Positions 34,765 to 44,884 are shown, numbered from the stretch's first letter. The stretch: DNA of 64,000 nucleotides from Microbispora rosea (GCF_900156315.1 NZ_FTNI01000001.1:186001-250000), one strand, 5' to 3'. Notes: generated by a model from the sequence alone, not told the origin. A program made the numbers and translations.

Positions 34765-35595
34765 GTGAGTCCGACCCGCCGTACGACACGGCGACCGTGG
34801 GCACGCCGCCGGTTGCCCGGAGCCGCCGCCCTGGCGCTGCTGGTGGCGTCCGGGACGGCGTGTAGCAACCAGGCGATCGATCAGTGGTCCCGTGGGGGCA
34901 TGCCGGAAGGTGTCACCAAGCAGGCCGGCATCGTCCAGACGCTCTGGAACGGGAGCTGGATCGCGGCTCTCGCCACCGGCGTGGTCGTCTGGGGACTGAT
35001 CCTGTGGGCGTGCATCTTCCACCGTAAGAAGAAGAACAGCCCCGATCAGCTGCCTCCGCAGGTGCGCTACAACCTGCCGATCGAGATCCTCTACACGGTG
35101 GTCCCGGTCATCATGGTCGCGGTCTTCTTCTACTTCACGGCCCGTGACGAGACCGAGATCACGCGGATCACCAAGGCCGCCCCGGTCAAGGTGGCCGTCG
35201 AGGGCTACCAGTGGAGCTGGCGCTTCACGACCGAATACCAGGGCCAGAAGGCCGTGGTCGCGGGCGTGCCCGTGGACCTCAGCAAGCAGAGCGCGGAGAA
35301 CCCGCAGGGTCCGCAGCTCGTGCTGCCGGTCAACACCCAGGTCCAGTTCGACCTGCACTCGCCCGACGTCATCCACTCGTTCTGGGTGCCGGCGTTCCTG
35401 TTCAAGCAGGACGTCTTCCCGGGCAACGTGCACAACCGCTTCCAGATCACGACGCTCGACAAGACGGGTGTCTTCGTCGGCCGATGCGCCGAGCTCTGCG
35501 GCACCGACCACAGCAAGATGCTGTTCTCCGTGAAGCTCGTCCCGCAGGCCGAGTTCGACCAGTACATCAAGAGCCAGGCGGGGAGTGCGCAGTGA
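34765..35595 (+). CDS. ctaC: Cytochrome c oxidase subunit II
   Basis: 276 residues from GTG 34765 (a TTG at 34708 is less likely). Lipoprotein-like signal: [11 protein letters not shown] with Cys about residue 33. Two membrane helices ([37 protein letters not shown]), then a cupredoxin domain with YQWSWRF and the CuA site [14 protein letters not shown]. No fused cytochrome c domain, as expected for the actinobacterial bcc-aa3 supercomplex. GTGA overlap with ctaD. Confidence 0.95.
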   Translation: MSPTRRTTRRPWARRRLPGAAALALLVASGTACSNQAIDQWSRGGMPEGVTKQAGIVQTLWNGSWIAALATGVVVWGLILWACIFHRKKKNSPDQLPPQVRYNLPIEILYTVVPVIMVAVFFYFTARDETEITRITKAAPVKVAVEGYQWSWRFTTEYQGQKAVVAGVPVDLSKQSAENPQGPQLVLPVNTQVQFDLHSPDVIHSFWVPAFLFKQDVFPGNVHNRFQITTLDKTGVFVGRCAELCGTDHSKMLFSVKLVPQAEFDQYIKSQAGSAQ

Positions 35596-37256
35596 CCGCC
35601 ATCCAGGAACCGGCCGGCATCGCCGCGCGGCCGTACACCAAGGGCACGGTCATCGCCAAGTGGCTGTCCTCGACCGACCACAAGGTGATCGGGCACCTCT
35701 ACCTGATCACGTCGTTCGTGTTCTTCCTCATCGGCGGCCTCATGGCGCTGGTGATGCGGGCCGAGCTCGCGCAGCCGGGGCTGCAGGTCGTGTCCAACGA
35801 GCAGTTCAACCAGCTGTTCACCATGCACGGCACGATCATGCTGCTCATGTTCGCGACGCCGCTGTTCGCCGGCTTCGCCAACGAGCTGATGCCGCTGCAG
35901 ATCGGCGCGCCCGACGTGGCGTTCCCCCGGCTGAACATGGTGAGCTACTGGCTCTACCTGTTCGGCAGCACGATCGCCGTCTCCGGCTTCTTCACCCCGA
36001 ACGGGTCCGCGTCGTTCGGCTGGACCGCGTACGCGCCGCTGTCGAACGCGGTGACCTCGCCGGGCCTCGGCAGCGACCTGTGGGTCCTCGGCCTGGCGCT
36101 GTCCGGTCTCGGCACGATCCTCGGCGCGGTGAACTTCATCACCACGATCCTCACCATGCGGGCCCCCGGCATGACGATGTTCCGGATGCCGATCTTCACC
36201 TGGAACATCCTGCTCACCAGCATCCTGGTGCTGCTGGCCTTCCCGGTCCTGGCGGCCGCGCTGCTCGCCCTTGAGGCCGACCGCAAGCTGGGCGCGCACA
36301 TCTTCGACTCGCCCACGGGCGGGGCGATGCTGTGGCAGCACCTGTTCTGGTTCTTCGGTCACCCCGAGGTCTACATCATCGCGCTGCCGTTCTTCGGCAT
36401 CATCACCGAGATCCTTCCGGTCTTCAGCCGTAAGCCGATCTTCGGGTACATCGGCCTGGTCGGCGCGACCATCGCCATCGCCGGCCTGTCGGTCACCGTG
36501 TGGGCCCACCACATGTTCGTGACCGGCCAGGTGCTGCTGCCGTTCTTCTCGTTCATGACGTTCCTCATCGCCGTGCCGACCGGAGTGAAGTTCTTCAACT
36601 GGATCGGCACCATGTGGCGGGGACACCTGTCGTTCGAGGCGCCGATGCTGTTCGCGGTCGGCTTCCTGGTGACCTTCCTGTTCGGCGGCCTGACCGGCGT
36701 CATCCTGGCGTCGCCCCCGCTGGACTTCCACATCAGCGACACCTACTTCGTCGTGGCCCACTTCCACTACGTGGTCTTCGGCACCGTGGTGTTCGCGATG
36801 TTCGCCGGGTTCTACTTCTGGTGGCCCAAGTTCACCGGCAAGATGCTGAACGACAAGCTCGGCAAGCTCCACTTCTGGCTGCTGTTCTTCGGCTTCCACC
36901 TGACCTTCCTGGTGCAGCACTGGCTGGGCGTCATCGGCTTCCCCCGGCGCTACGCCGACTACTCGGCGAGCGACGGCTTCACCGACCTGAACATGGTCTC
37001 CTCGGCCGGCGCGCTCCTGCTCGGCCTGTCCACCCTGCCGTTCTTCTACAACGTGTGGGTGACGTGGCGTAAGGCGCCCAAGGTCACCGTGGACGACCCG
37101 TGGGGCTTCGGCGGCTCGCTCGAGTGGGCGACCTCCTGCCCGCCGCCGCGGCACAACTTCACGTCGCTGCCGCGCATCCGGTCCGAGCGCCCGGCGTTCG
37201 ACCTCAAGTACCCGCACATCACCGCCAAGCCTGAGCTGGTGGAGGAGTCCCGATGA
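35592..37256 (+). CDS. ctaD: Cytochrome c oxidase subunit I
   Basis: 554 residues, 12 membrane helices. Haem a ligand His in [12 protein letters not shown], CuB/active site [10 protein letters not shown] (cross-linked His-Tyr), the His pair in [12 protein letters not shown], and haem ligands in [12 protein letters not shown]. Proton-channel residues NELMP follow the family. The end [28 protein letters not shown] is the cytoplasmic tail typical of actinobacteria. Coupled to ctaC and ctaF by overlapping stop/start codons. Confidence 0.97.
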   Translation: MTAIQEPAGIAARPYTKGTVIAKWLSSTDHKVIGHLYLITSFVFFLIGGLMALVMRAELAQPGLQVVSNEQFNQLFTMHGTIMLLMFATPLFAGFANELMPLQIGAPDVAFPRLNMVSYWLYLFGSTIAVSGFFTPNGSASFGWTAYAPLSNAVTSPGLGSDLWVLGLALSGLGTILGAVNFITTILTMRAPGMTMFRMPIFTWNILLTSILVLLAFPVLAAALLALEADRKLGAHIFDSPTGGAMLWQHLFWFFGHPEVYIIALPFFGIITEILPVFSRKPIFGYIGLVGATIAIAGLSVTVWAHHMFVTGQVLLPFFSFMTFLIAVPTGVKFFNWIGTMWRGHLSFEAPMLFAVGFLVTFLFGGLTGVILASPPLDFHISDTYFVVAHFHYVVFGTVVFAMFAGFYFWWPKFTGKMLNDKLGKLHFWLLFFGFHLTFLVQHWLGVIGFPRRYADYSASDGFTDLNMVSSAGALLLGLSTLPFFYNVWVTWRKAPKVTVDDPWGFGGSLEWATSCPPPRHNFTSLPRIRSERPAFDLKYPHITAKPELVEESR

Positions 37257-37648
37257 AGATCCAGGGATGGATGTTCCTGCTCTGCGGCGTCTTCTTCGCC
37301 GCCGCGGACGTGGTCTACTGGTTCTGGTCCAAGGAGCCGACCGGCACCACCGCCATGGCGATCTCCGTCGGCCTGGCCCTCATGATCGGCTACTACCTGC
37401 TGTTCACCGCGCGCCGCGTCGGCGACCAGCCGGAGGACAACAAGGAAGCCGAGATCAGCGACGGCGCGGGCGAGATCGGCTTCTACAGCCCGCACAGCTG
37501 GTGGCCGCTGTTCGTGTGCCTGTCGGCCGCGCTGACGTTCTTCGGCTTCGCGGTCGGCTGGTGGCTGTTCTTCATCGGCCTGTTCTGCACGGTCATGAGC
37601 ATGATCGGGTTCGTGTTCCAGTACTACCGGGGCAACTTCTCGCACTGA
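37253..37648 (+). CDS. ctaF: Cytochrome c oxidase subunit IV
   Basis: 131 residues, four membrane helices ([73 protein letters not shown]). Actinobacteria-specific small oxidase subunit. ATGA overlap with ctaD. The operon ends in a strong hairpin. Confidence 0.95.
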   Translation: MKIQGWMFLLCGVFFAAADVVYWFWSKEPTGTTAMAISVGLALMIGYYLLFTARRVGDQPEDNKEAEISDGAGEIGFYSPHSWWPLFVCLSAALTFFGFAVGWWLFFIGLFCTVMSMIGFVFQYYRGNFSH

Positions 37649-37664
37649 TCGCGCGAATCCCCTG

Positions 37665-37696
37665 ACGGCCGGTCGGCGTTCTCGCCGACCGGCCGT
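37665..37696 (+). terminator. Terminator of ctaC-ctaD-ctaF
   Basis: Perfect 14-bp stem, ACGGCCGGTCGGCG with CGCCGACCGGCCGT, loop TTCT, 17 bases after ctaF. Confidence 0.8.
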
Positions 37697-37787
37697 CCGC
37701 GTTCTTTGCCGGCATGCGGTCCCCGGACTGCCCGAACGGTACATCACCAGGGAATAACCCCCGGAAAGCGACGCTAGGGGGACGGAC

Positions 37788-38957
37788 GTGCGTGCTGGTG
37801 CGGGGGCGCTGGCCCTTCTCGTGATGGTTGCCGGGTGTTCCACGTCGGGCGGGCGGGACGAGGATCGAGGCCCAGGGACAGCGATCAGCATCAGCCCGCT
37901 CGACGGCGCGGCCGACCTGCCGCCCGAGCTTCCGATCCTGATCGGCGCGGCGGGCGGCACGCTCACCCACGTGGCCGTACAGGCCGCGGGAAAGCCCGTA
38001 GCGGGCGTGTTCAGCCCCGACCGCACCCAGTGGCGCAGTGAGCGCTCCATGGCCCCGGGGACGGCCTACAGCGTCGAGGCGACGGCGGCGGGCTCCGGCG
38101 GCTCGGCGACCAGGACCGTCCGCTTCACCACGAAACAGGCCGCCAAGACCTTCGGCATCTCCACCCTGCTGCCCGACAAGCAGGACACCGGCCTCAAGGT
38201 CGGCGTCGGCATGCCGATCATCATCACCTTCGACAAGCCGATCGCCGACCGCGTGTCCGTCGAGCGCAACCTGATCGTGCGGGCGTCCAAGCCCATCGAC
38301 GGCGCCTGGCACTGGATCGACGACAAGAACGTCGTCTTCCGCCCGGAGAAGTACTGGCCGACGTACACGAAGGTCCGCGTCACCGCGCGCCTGGCCGGCA
38401 TCAGAGGCGGCGAGGGCATGTACGGCAAGCAGGACTACGTCAGGGACTTCGAGATCGGCCGGTCGCAGATCAGCGTCGCCAACACCCAGACCCATTACAT
38501 GAAGATCGAGCGCGACGGCAAGCAGATCAAGAACATGCCGATCAGCGCCGGCATGGGCGACGTGCTCCGCCACCACACCACCAGCGGCATCCACGTGGCG
38601 ATGTCCAGGGAGGACGTCACGGTCATGACGTCTCCGGACGCCTCGCCGGGGCAGTCCGGCTACTACGAGACGACCGTGTACAACAGCGTCCGCATCTCCA
38701 ACACCGGCGAGTACGTCCACGGCGCTCCGTGGTCCGTGGGCGACCAGGGCAACTCCAACGTCAGCCACGGCTGCGTGAACGTCAGCCCGGAGAACGCCAA
38801 GTGGTTCAAGAACAACACCCTGATCGGCGACCCGATCATCGTGACCGGGACGCCGCGCAGGCTGGAGGCGACCAACGGCTGGAGCTACTGGCAGGACTCC
38901 TGGCCGGAATGGCTCAAGCGGAGCCGCCTGCGCGCCGCTCCCGCCGAGTCCCTCTGA
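37788..38957 (+). CDS. L,D-transpeptidase lipoprotein with Ig-like domains
   Basis: 389 residues. Lipoprotein signal LLVMVAGCSTSG (lipidated Cys at about 17). Two Ig-like modules (about 35-125 and 125-230), then the YkuD catalytic domain (about 230-365) with TSGIHVAMS and the active-site motif SNVSHGCVNVSPENA (His and Cys). C-terminal tail rich in Trp (GWSYWQDSWPEWLKR). Forms 3-3 cross-links in peptidoglycan outside the membrane; architecture as in mycobacterial LdtMt2. GTG start. Confidence 0.94.
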   Translation: MRAGAGALALLVMVAGCSTSGGRDEDRGPGTAISISPLDGAADLPPELPILIGAAGGTLTHVAVQAAGKPVAGVFSPDRTQWRSERSMAPGTAYSVEATAAGSGGSATRTVRFTTKQAAKTFGISTLLPDKQDTGLKVGVGMPIIITFDKPIADRVSVERNLIVRASKPIDGAWHWIDDKNVVFRPEKYWPTYTKVRVTARLAGIRGGEGMYGKQDYVRDFEIGRSQISVANTQTHYMKIERDGKQIKNMPISAGMGDVLRHHTTSGIHVAMSREDVTVMTSPDASPGQSGYYETTVYNSVRISNTGEYVHGAPWSVGDQGNSNVSHGCVNVSPENAKWFKNNTLIGDPIIVTGTPRRLEATNGWSYWQDSWPEWLKRSRLRAAPAESL

Positions 38958-40080
38958 GCGGCCTTTCAGCGCCGTGTGGGCGGCGCGTCTCGTGGTGGCG
39001 GAAGACGGCCCAGCACACGGCCAGGGCCGCCGCGAACGCCGGCAGCCACGCCAGCCGGGCGGCCACCCAGCCGGGATCGCCGGGGACGGTGTGCAGGCCG
39101 GGCAGCGCGCCGCCCGCGAGCCGCAGGGCCGCCGCCGTGACCGCGATCATCGCGGTCTGGTGCCACAGGAAGAGCGTCATCGCGGAGACGTTGACCAGCG
39201 CCACCGGTGCCCAGACGGCGGGACGGCGCAGCACCCGCCGCAGCGGCCCCGACAGCACCAGGGCCGCCCCGCACTGGGCGAGCCCGAACGCGACGGCCGC
39301 CACCGTGGGCGGGGACTGGTTGGAGACCGGCGCGCCCGGCACCCCGACCATGGACGCCGGATAGCCGGCCCACAGGACGAGAGCGGCGGTGGCGGCGGCC
39401 CCGCCGAGCAGCAGCGCCCACCCTGTCAGGCGGCCGTCCAGCCGTCCGCGCGCCCACAGGGCGCCCAGACAGTACGGCACCAGCCAGCCGGTCCCCACGT
39501 TGAGCCAGCCGGCCCAGGACGGCCCGTCCAGGCCGAACCTGACGAGGTCGGCCAGCGCGACGGCGGCGAGCGGCCACGCCGGGTGCAGCCGGGCGGCGAG
39601 CGGAGTCGCCGCCGTCAGAGCGGCGAAGACCAGCAGGAACCACATCGGCGACCACACCAGCTTGACCAGCGCGTAGACGGTCCCCGGATCGGCCCCCCAC
39701 GCGAGCATCGCGACCGCCGCCGCGGTCCACACCCCCACCAGAGGCACCACCGGGCGGAACAGGCGGGCCATCCGGGCGGCGGCCCACCGCCCGTGGCCCT
39801 CGCCCCGGGCCCGCGCGCGGCCGTGGCTCTCGACGGCCACCCGCCCGCCCACGAAGAAGAACACGGCCATGGTCTGGAGCAGCCAGGAGGCGGGCGCGAG
39901 TTGCGGCATGTACTTCAACGGGCTGGTGACGCGCAGCACGCCGCTGTCGGCGACGGGGGCGGTCACCAGCCAGTGACCGGCCACCACACCGGCGACGGCG
40001 AGGGCGCGCAGCGCGTCGACGGCCCGGTCGCGCCCGCCGGGTGTCGCCGCCTCCACGCGCTGGACGAGGTCACGAAGCAT
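38914..40080 (-). CDS. Acyltransferase 3 family membrane protein
   Basis: 388 residues, about ten membrane helices. Family N-terminus RDRAVDALRALAVAGVVAGHWL with the catalytic-type His, then MAVFFFVGGRVAVESHG, RLFRPVVPLVGVW and WHQTAMI near the end. Such enzymes acylate surface sugars, lipids or antibiotics; target unknown. Its 3' end overlaps that of the L,D-transpeptidase by 44 bases on the opposite strand. The start overlaps the hydrolase gene upstream by 11 bases. Confidence 0.9.
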   Translation of the reverse strand: MLRDLVQRVEAATPGGRDRAVDALRALAVAGVVAGHWLVTAPVADSGVLRVTSPLKYMPQLAPASWLLQTMAVFFFVGGRVAVESHGRARARGEGHGRWAAARMARLFRPVVPLVGVWTAAAVAMLAWGADPGTVYALVKLVWSPMWFLLVFAALTAATPLAARLHPAWPLAAVALADLVRFGLDGPSWAGWLNVGTGWLVPYCLGALWARGRLDGRLTGWALLLGGAAATAALVLWAGYPASMVGVPGAPVSNQSPPTVAAVAFGLAQCGAALVLSGPLRRVLRRPAVWAPVALVNVSAMTLFLWHQTAMIAVTAAALRLAGGALPGLHTVPGDPGWVAARLAWLPAFAAALAVCWAVFRHHETRRPHGAERPLRGTRRERRAGGSA

Positions 40081-41188
40081 GGCTCACTCCGGTGGGAGCA
40101 TGCCCCGACAGGATCCGGGCGATGTTCGTCAGAGCGGGCGATCCGTCTTTCAGATAGTCGCTGTGACCGCCGTCGCCCGCGGCGAAGATCCGGGCGCCGA
40201 ACCGGGGGTCCACGGGATCCTCTCCGAGCCCGATCGTGGCGAAGGGCAGGCGCACCGCCGCGTGCGGCAGGCCGCCGACCCAGTCACCGGTGCTGCGTGC
40301 GGCCCACACGGTCGCCCGGGTGCGCATCGCCGCCACGTCGTCCACGCCCGCGCCTGGACTGCCGTACAGGATGATGTCCGCGACGTCCAGACCGTGCGCG
40401 GCCCGGCCGCACAGCACGCTCCCGTACGAGTGACACAGCAGGCCGATGCGGGCGGCGGGCCTGAGCCGGGCCAGGTCGCGGACGAAGGCGCGCAGTGCGG
40501 GGACGGCCTCGTCCGCGCGGCCGGTCGTCAGCGCCTGGAAACTCACGACGCTCGGGGGCCGGTAGCCGAGCCAGGCGACGACGGCCCCCCGGCCGCCCAG
40601 CGCCCGCTGCAGCCGCATCGAGCCGCCCCGCAGGAGTCCGTAGGTGTCGAGGCCGGTGCCGGAGCCGGGGACGATCACCGCGATCCGGTCGGCCGCCGCC
40701 AGGTCGCCGAACACCTCGGCGACCCGGCCGCCGTCGCGGCCGTCGAAGGACAGGAAGCTCCGGGCGGGGTCGGCCATCGCCCGCAGCATCGCGGCCCGCC
40801 ATCGGTGACCGGCGGCCGTGGCGGTCGGCATCGCCGCCTCGATCGCGCCGCGGGTGGCGGCGTACCGCTCGGCCAGGCTCGCGGCCGTCACGGCCCGCAG
40901 TGGGGGCAGGCGGGGCGGGACGGGCGCGGCGACCGCCTCGGGACGCGTCGCACCGGTCACCGGGAAGGCGAGCGCGGCGGCGACGAACGCGGCGAGCAGC
41001 CTCCGGCGCAGGCGCCCCCCGGCCGGGCGGGGGTGGCGGCGTTCGCCCGTGCCGCCGCGGGGGAGGGGGAGTGGGGAAGGCCGCCGGTCGTGGGCGCCCG
41101 TCGGCTGCGTGGTGTCGATCACCCGATTCACGGTGCCGCGAGCTGCGCCCCCGCCACATCGGACTGTCAGCGACATTCGCCGCGACAC
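40070..41188 (-). CDS. DUF1023-type alpha/beta hydrolase, secreted
   Basis: About 372 residues (in-frame GTG 41131 is a plausible later start). Basic region then signal-like segment RRRLLAAFVAAALAFPVTGA. Hydrolase domain: DRIAVIVPGSGTGLDTYG, nucleophile elbow LLCHSYGSVLCG (Ser; the first elbow residue is Cys instead of Gly), DIILYGSPGAGVDDV, DPVDPRFGA and a final His in GDGGHSDYLKDGS. Substrate unknown; probably extracytoplasmic. Overlaps the acyltransferase gene, suggesting one transcript. Confidence 0.88.
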   Translation of the reverse strand: MSRRMSLTVRCGGGAARGTVNRVIDTTQPTGAHDRRPSPLPLPRGGTGERRHPRPAGGRLRRRLLAAFVAAALAFPVTGATRPEAVAAPVPPRLPPLRAVTAASLAERYAATRGAIEAAMPTATAAGHRWRAAMLRAMADPARSFLSFDGRDGGRVAEVFGDLAAADRIAVIVPGSGTGLDTYGLLRGGSMRLQRALGGRGAVVAWLGYRPPSVVSFQALTTGRADEAVPALRAFVRDLARLRPAARIGLLCHSYGSVLCGRAAHGLDVADIILYGSPGAGVDDVAAMRTRATVWAARSTGDWVGGLPHAAVRLPFATIGLGEDPVDPRFGARIFAAGDGGHSDYLKDGSPALTNIARILSGHAPTGVSHAS

Positions 41189-41256
41189 CGGTCAGACCGT
41201 GGATGTAAACCCCTGGTCGGATGCTCGCAAATGGGACACTCGTCTACGCTCTGAGC

Positions 41257-42501
41257 ATGCCGGTCGCGCCCCCGAGTCCCTCCCTGAAGCGGCTGCCGCC
41301 CGGGACCTGGGTGGTCCTCGCCTGGTGCGGGGGCATGGCGGTCACGTTCCTGCTGCGACTGCGGCTGCCCGGAGAGTGGTACCCCGCCATGCGGCCGGCG
41401 GCGCAGTTCTTCCGCTGGGACGGCCTGGTCCACATGGCGCTGGCCACCGCACTCGTGCCGGCCTGTGGCGCCCTGCTGCGCCGCCGCCCGTTGCCGGCTC
41501 TGGTCCTGGGGCTCGCCGCGTCCGTTTTCGGGACGTTGCCCCTGGGCGTGGCGGAGATTCCGCTGCCGCAGTTCCTCGCGGCCGAGGTCGCGGTGTTCTT
41601 CATCGCCGCGGAACGGCCGCGCGGAACCGGCGTCGTCGCGGTCGTCATGGCCCTCGCCACGCTGGGCGCCCATCTGGCGGTGCGGCTGATGTGCGGGTGG
41701 CCGATCGGGGTGTCGTCCGAGACGGCCGTGGCCCTCACGACCGTCATCGCCTGGCTGCTCGGCAACTCGGTGCGTGAGTCGCGTGAGCATGCCGAGGAGC
41801 TGCGCGCCCGGGCGGCGACCCAGGCGGTCAGTGACGAGCGGCTCAGGATCGCTCGTGAGCTGCACGACATGGTCGCCCACAGCATCGGAGTCATCGCCCT
41901 GCAGGCGGGCGCCGCGCGGCGGGTCATCGACACCCAGCCGGAGCGGGCACGGGACGCGCTCGGCGAGATCGAGACGGCAGGCCGCCAGACGCTGTCGGGG
42001 CTGCGCCGGATGCTCGGCGGACTGCGCGGCCCCGGGCAGGGGCGTCCGGCGTCGCCCGGGCTCCTGGGGACGGCGTCCCTGGAGACGGCGTCCCTGGAGA
42101 CGGCGCCTCTGGAACCGGGCGCCGGCCTCGCCGGCGTCGACCGGCTGGCCGCCACGACCACGCAGGCGGGCGTACGGGTCGACGTGCGCCGGCTGGGGGA
42201 GCCTCGTCCACTGCCGCCGGAGATCGACGTGTCGGCCTACCGCATCGTCCAGGAGGCCGTGACCAACGTGGTGCGTCACGCCGGCACGGCGTCGTGCCGC
42301 GTGTGGATCGACTACCGGGACGACGAGGTGCGCATCGAGGTGCTCGACGACGGGCGCGGCGGTGACAGCGGGGAAGGTTACGGCCTGATCGGGATGCGCG
42401 AGCGGGTCGGCGTCCTGCACGGGACCTTCGCCGCCGGCCCGCGTCCCGAGGGAGGCTTCCGGGTCGAGGCCCGGCTGCCCGTGCCCGCGGAGGTGCGATG
42501 A
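41257..42501 (+). CDS. Sensor histidine kinase, HisKA_3 type
   Basis: 414 residues from ATG 41257 (an upstream in-frame ATG exists at 41221). A TACGCT -10 ends seven bases before 41257 and there is no ribosome-binding site, so the message may be leaderless. Five membrane helices (about 12-150), DHp with phosphorylated His in RLRIARELHDMVAHSIGV, and HATPase with N box QEAVTNVVRHAGTA and G box LDDGRGG...GYGLIGMRERVGVL. Tandem repeats lie in the linker. Partner of the response regulator (ATGA overlap). Confidence 0.92.
   Translation: MPVAPPSPSLKRLPPGTWVVLAWCGGMAVTFLLRLRLPGEWYPAMRPAAQFFRWDGLVHMALATALVPACGALLRRRPLPALVLGLAASVFGTLPLGVAEIPLPQFLAAEVAVFFIAAERPRGTGVVAVVMALATLGAHLAVRLMCGWPIGVSSETAVALTTVIAWLLGNSVRESREHAEELRARAATQAVSDERLRIARELHDMVAHSIGVIALQAGAARRVIDTQPERARDALGEIETAGRQTLSGLRRMLGGLRGPGQGRPASPGLLGTASLETASLETAPLEPGAGLAGVDRLAATTTQAGVRVDVRRLGEPRPLPPEIDVSAYRIVQEAVTNVVRHAGTASCRVWIDYRDDEVRIEVLDDGRGGDSGEGYGLIGMRERVGVLHGTFAAGPRPEGGFRVEARLPVPAEVR
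42070..42114 (+). repeat. Three 15-base tandem repeats in the kinase linker
   Basis: ACGGCGTCCCTGGAG occurs twice exactly, then once with changes, coding for TASLE-type pentapeptides between the DHp and ATPase domains. In frame. Confidence 0.8.
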
Positions 42502-43151
42502 CCGTCCGCGTGCTGCTCGCCGACGACCAGCCGCTGGTCCGCGCCGCCCTGCAGATGGTGATCGCCGACGCGCCCGACCTCGACCTCGCCGGGGAGGCGG
42601 GCACCGGCGCGGACGCGGTGCGGATGGCAGAGGAGGCCGGGCCCGACGTCGTGGTGATGGACATCCGCATGCCCGGCATGGACGGGATCGAGGCCACCCG
42701 GCTGATCACCGAGGGCTGCGGCGCCCAGGTCCTCGTCCTGACGACCTTCGACGACGACGAGTACGTCCACGGCGCGCTGCGCGCCGGGGCGTCCGGGTTC
42801 CTCGTCAAGGACATGGCCCTGGACGACATCCTCGCCGCCATCCGGGTGGTCGCCGCCGGGGAGGCCCTGATCGCGCCGCGCGTGACCCGCCGGCTGATCG
42901 AGGAGTTCGCGGGCCGTCCCGCGCCCGGCCCGCGGCCTCGTCAGGCCACGGGGCTCACCGAGCGGGAGGCCGAGGTGCTGACCCTCGTCGGGCGCGGCCT
43001 GTCCAACGCGGAGATCGCCGCCGAGCTGTTCATCAGCGCCGCCACCGTCAAGACGTACGTGACGCGGCTGCTCGCCAAGCTCGGCGCCCGCGACCGCGTG
43101 CGGCTCGTCATCATCGCCTACGAGACGGGCCTCGTGTCCCCGACCGGCTGA
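42498..43151 (+). CDS. NarL/LuxR-type response regulator
   Basis: 217 residues. Receiver: RVLLADDQPLVRAAL, phospho-Asp in VVMDIRMPGMDGIEA, LTTFDDDEYVHGAL, Lys in GFLVKDMAL. HTH: LTEREAEVLTLVGRGLSNAEIA, SAATVKTYVTRLLAKLG. Coupled to the kinase. Regulon not evident from sequence. Confidence 0.94.
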   Translation: MTVRVLLADDQPLVRAALQMVIADAPDLDLAGEAGTGADAVRMAEEAGPDVVVMDIRMPGMDGIEATRLITEGCGAQVLVLTTFDDDEYVHGALRAGASGFLVKDMALDDILAAIRVVAAGEALIAPRVTRRLIEEFAGRPAPGPRPRQATGLTEREAEVLTLVGRGLSNAEIAAELFISAATVKTYVTRLLAKLGARDRVRLVIIAYETGLVSPTG

Positions 43152-43190
43152 GCCGGATACGCGCAGATGGCGCGAGGCGGGAAGCACAAC

Positions 43191-43225
43191 GGCCCGGCGG
43201 GGGAGTGGTCTCCCCCTGCCGGGCC
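43191..43225. terminator. Bidirectional terminator between response regulator and qcrB
   Basis: GGCCCGGCGGGGGAG pairs with CTCCCCCTGCCGGGCC around TGGT with one bulged base; convergent genes end on both sides. Confidence 0.75.
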
Positions 43226-43252
43226 GCTTCGTGCCGGTCGGTCAGGTGCCCG

Positions 43253-44884
43253 TCAGTGGAGCTCCTTGCGGTCGCCGGCGCCGACGCCCGCGTGCTCCTC
43301 CTCGTGGCCCTCCTCGTGGTGGCCGTCGGTCAGCGGAACCCGGTCGGTCCCGTACGCCTGACTCATCTTGAGCCGGAGCCGGCCGAGGGCGCTGCGGGCG
43401 CCCTTGGGCGGGATGCCCTCGCCGTCCTCGGCGCTCTCGAGCATCGGGATCTCCTGCTTGCCGCGGATGTGCTCGGCGATGTCCTCCGCCGGCGGCGTGT
43501 GGACCTCGATGTACTGGCCGTTCGGCATTCGCTTGATGACGCCGGACTCCACGCCGTGGGACAGCACCTCGGCGTCCTTGCGCTGGAGGCCGATGCACAT
43601 CCGGTAGGTGATCCAGTACGCGATGGCCGGGCCGATGAAGATGGCGAACCGTCCGAACCAGGTCGTGCTGTACAGGTCGAGGTGGAAGTTCGCCGACAGC
43701 TCGTCGTTGGCGCCCAGCAGCCACAGGATGCCGTAGAACGTCATGCCCGAGATGCCGATGGCCGTGCGGTGCGGGTTGTTGCGCGGCCGGTCGGCGATGT
43801 GGTGCTCGCGGCGGTCGCCCGTGACCCACTGCTCCAGGAACGGATACAGCGCCAGGCCCGTCATGACGAGGCCCAGCGGCACCAGCGCCGGGATCAGCAC
43901 GCTGAACGTCACCGTGTGGTCGAGGAAGTTGATCTCCCACGACGGCATGAGGCGGAGCGCGCCCTCCAGGAAGCCCATGTACCAGTCGGGCTGGGATCCG
44001 GCCGAGATGTCCGCCGGCGTGTACGGCCCGAACAGCCAGATCGGGTTGATCTGGGCGAACGTGCCGAGCAGCGCGATGACGCCGAACGTGAACAGGAAGA
44101 ACGCGCCCGACTTGATCATGAAGGCGGGGTAGAACGGGGCGCCCACCACGTTCTTGTCGGTCCTGTTCTTGCCCGGCATCTGCGTGTGCTTCTGCACCCA
44201 CATGAGGATCATGTGGGCCGAGACCAGCGCGAGCAGGATGCCCGGGATCAGCAGGATGTGGATCGAGTAGAACCGCGAGATGACGTCGTGGCCCGGGTAC
44301 TCGCCGCCGAACAGGAAGAACGAGACGTAGGTGCCCACGATCGGAATCGACTGGGCGACGCCCTGGGTGATCCGCAGACCCGCGCCGGAGAGCAGGTCGT
44401 CGGGGAGGGAGTAGCCGGTGAGGCCCTCGAGAAGCGCCAGCGAGAGCAGGAGGATGCCGATGATCCAGTTGAGCTCACGCGGCTTGCGGTACGCCCCGGT
44501 GAAGAAGATGCGGAGCATGTGCACCGTCATGCCGCCCACGAACAGCAGCGCCGCCCAGTGGTGGATCTGCCGCATGAGCAGACCGCCACGGACGTCGAAG
44601 CTGATGTTCAGCGCCGAGGCGTAGGCCTCCGACATCTTCACCCCGTACAGCGGGGCGTAGTTGCCGGTGTAGGTGACCTCGGCCATACCCGGCTTGAACC
44701 AGAACGTCAGGAACGTACCGGTCAGCAGCAGGATGACGAACGAGTAGAGCGCGATCTCCCCCAGGAGGAACGACCAGTGGTCGGGGAAGATCTTCCTCAG
44801 GTTGCGCTTGAGGAAGTTCCCCGCGCCGATGCGGTCGTCGACGAACGTCGAGGCGCCTGCGATGGCCTTCGGGGGAGCGTTCAT
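43253..44884 (-). CDS. qcrB: Cytochrome bc1 complex cytochrome b subunit
   Basis: 543 residues. Quinol oxidising/reducing membrane core. Haem ligands in RQIHHWAALLFVGGMTVHML and YSIHILLIPGILLALVSAHM; Qo-site region with PGHDVISRF and the PEWY-equivalent segment QPDWYMGFLEGALR. The C-terminal cytoplasmic extension of about 120 residues (from KRMPNGQYIEVHTPPAEDI) is typical of actinobacterial QcrB. Target class of drugs such as Q203 in mycobacteria. Start shares bases with the qcrA stop. Confidence 0.96.
   Translation of the reverse strand: MNAPPKAIAGASTFVDDRIGAGNFLKRNLRKIFPDHWSFLLGEIALYSFVILLLTGTFLTFWFKPGMAEVTYTGNYAPLYGVKMSEAYASALNISFDVRGGLLMRQIHHWAALLFVGGMTVHMLRIFFTGAYRKPRELNWIIGILLLSLALLEGLTGYSLPDDLLSGAGLRITQGVAQSIPIVGTYVSFFLFGGEYPGHDVISRFYSIHILLIPGILLALVSAHMILMWVQKHTQMPGKNRTDKNVVGAPFYPAFMIKSGAFFLFTFGVIALLGTFAQINPIWLFGPYTPADISAGSQPDWYMGFLEGALRLMPSWEINFLDHTVTFSVLIPALVPLGLVMTGLALYPFLEQWVTGDRREHHIADRPRNNPHRTAIGISGMTFYGILWLLGANDELSANFHLDLYSTTWFGRFAIFIGPAIAYWITYRMCIGLQRKDAEVLSHGVESGVIKRMPNGQYIEVHTPPAEDIAEHIRGKQEIPMLESAEDGEGIPPKGARSALGRLRLKMSQAYGTDRVPLTDGHHEEGHEEEHAGVGAGDRKELH

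Noticed and set aside
35205..37217. A 670-codon minus-strand open frame
   Set aside because: Antisense of ctaC and ctaD; composition is a His/Glu/Arg-rich reflection of membrane helices with no domain.
37788..41188. A biosynthetic gene cluster
   Set aside because: The acyltransferase, hydrolase and transpeptidase are single envelope enzymes; there is no synthase, NRPS, PKS or terpene gene in the window.
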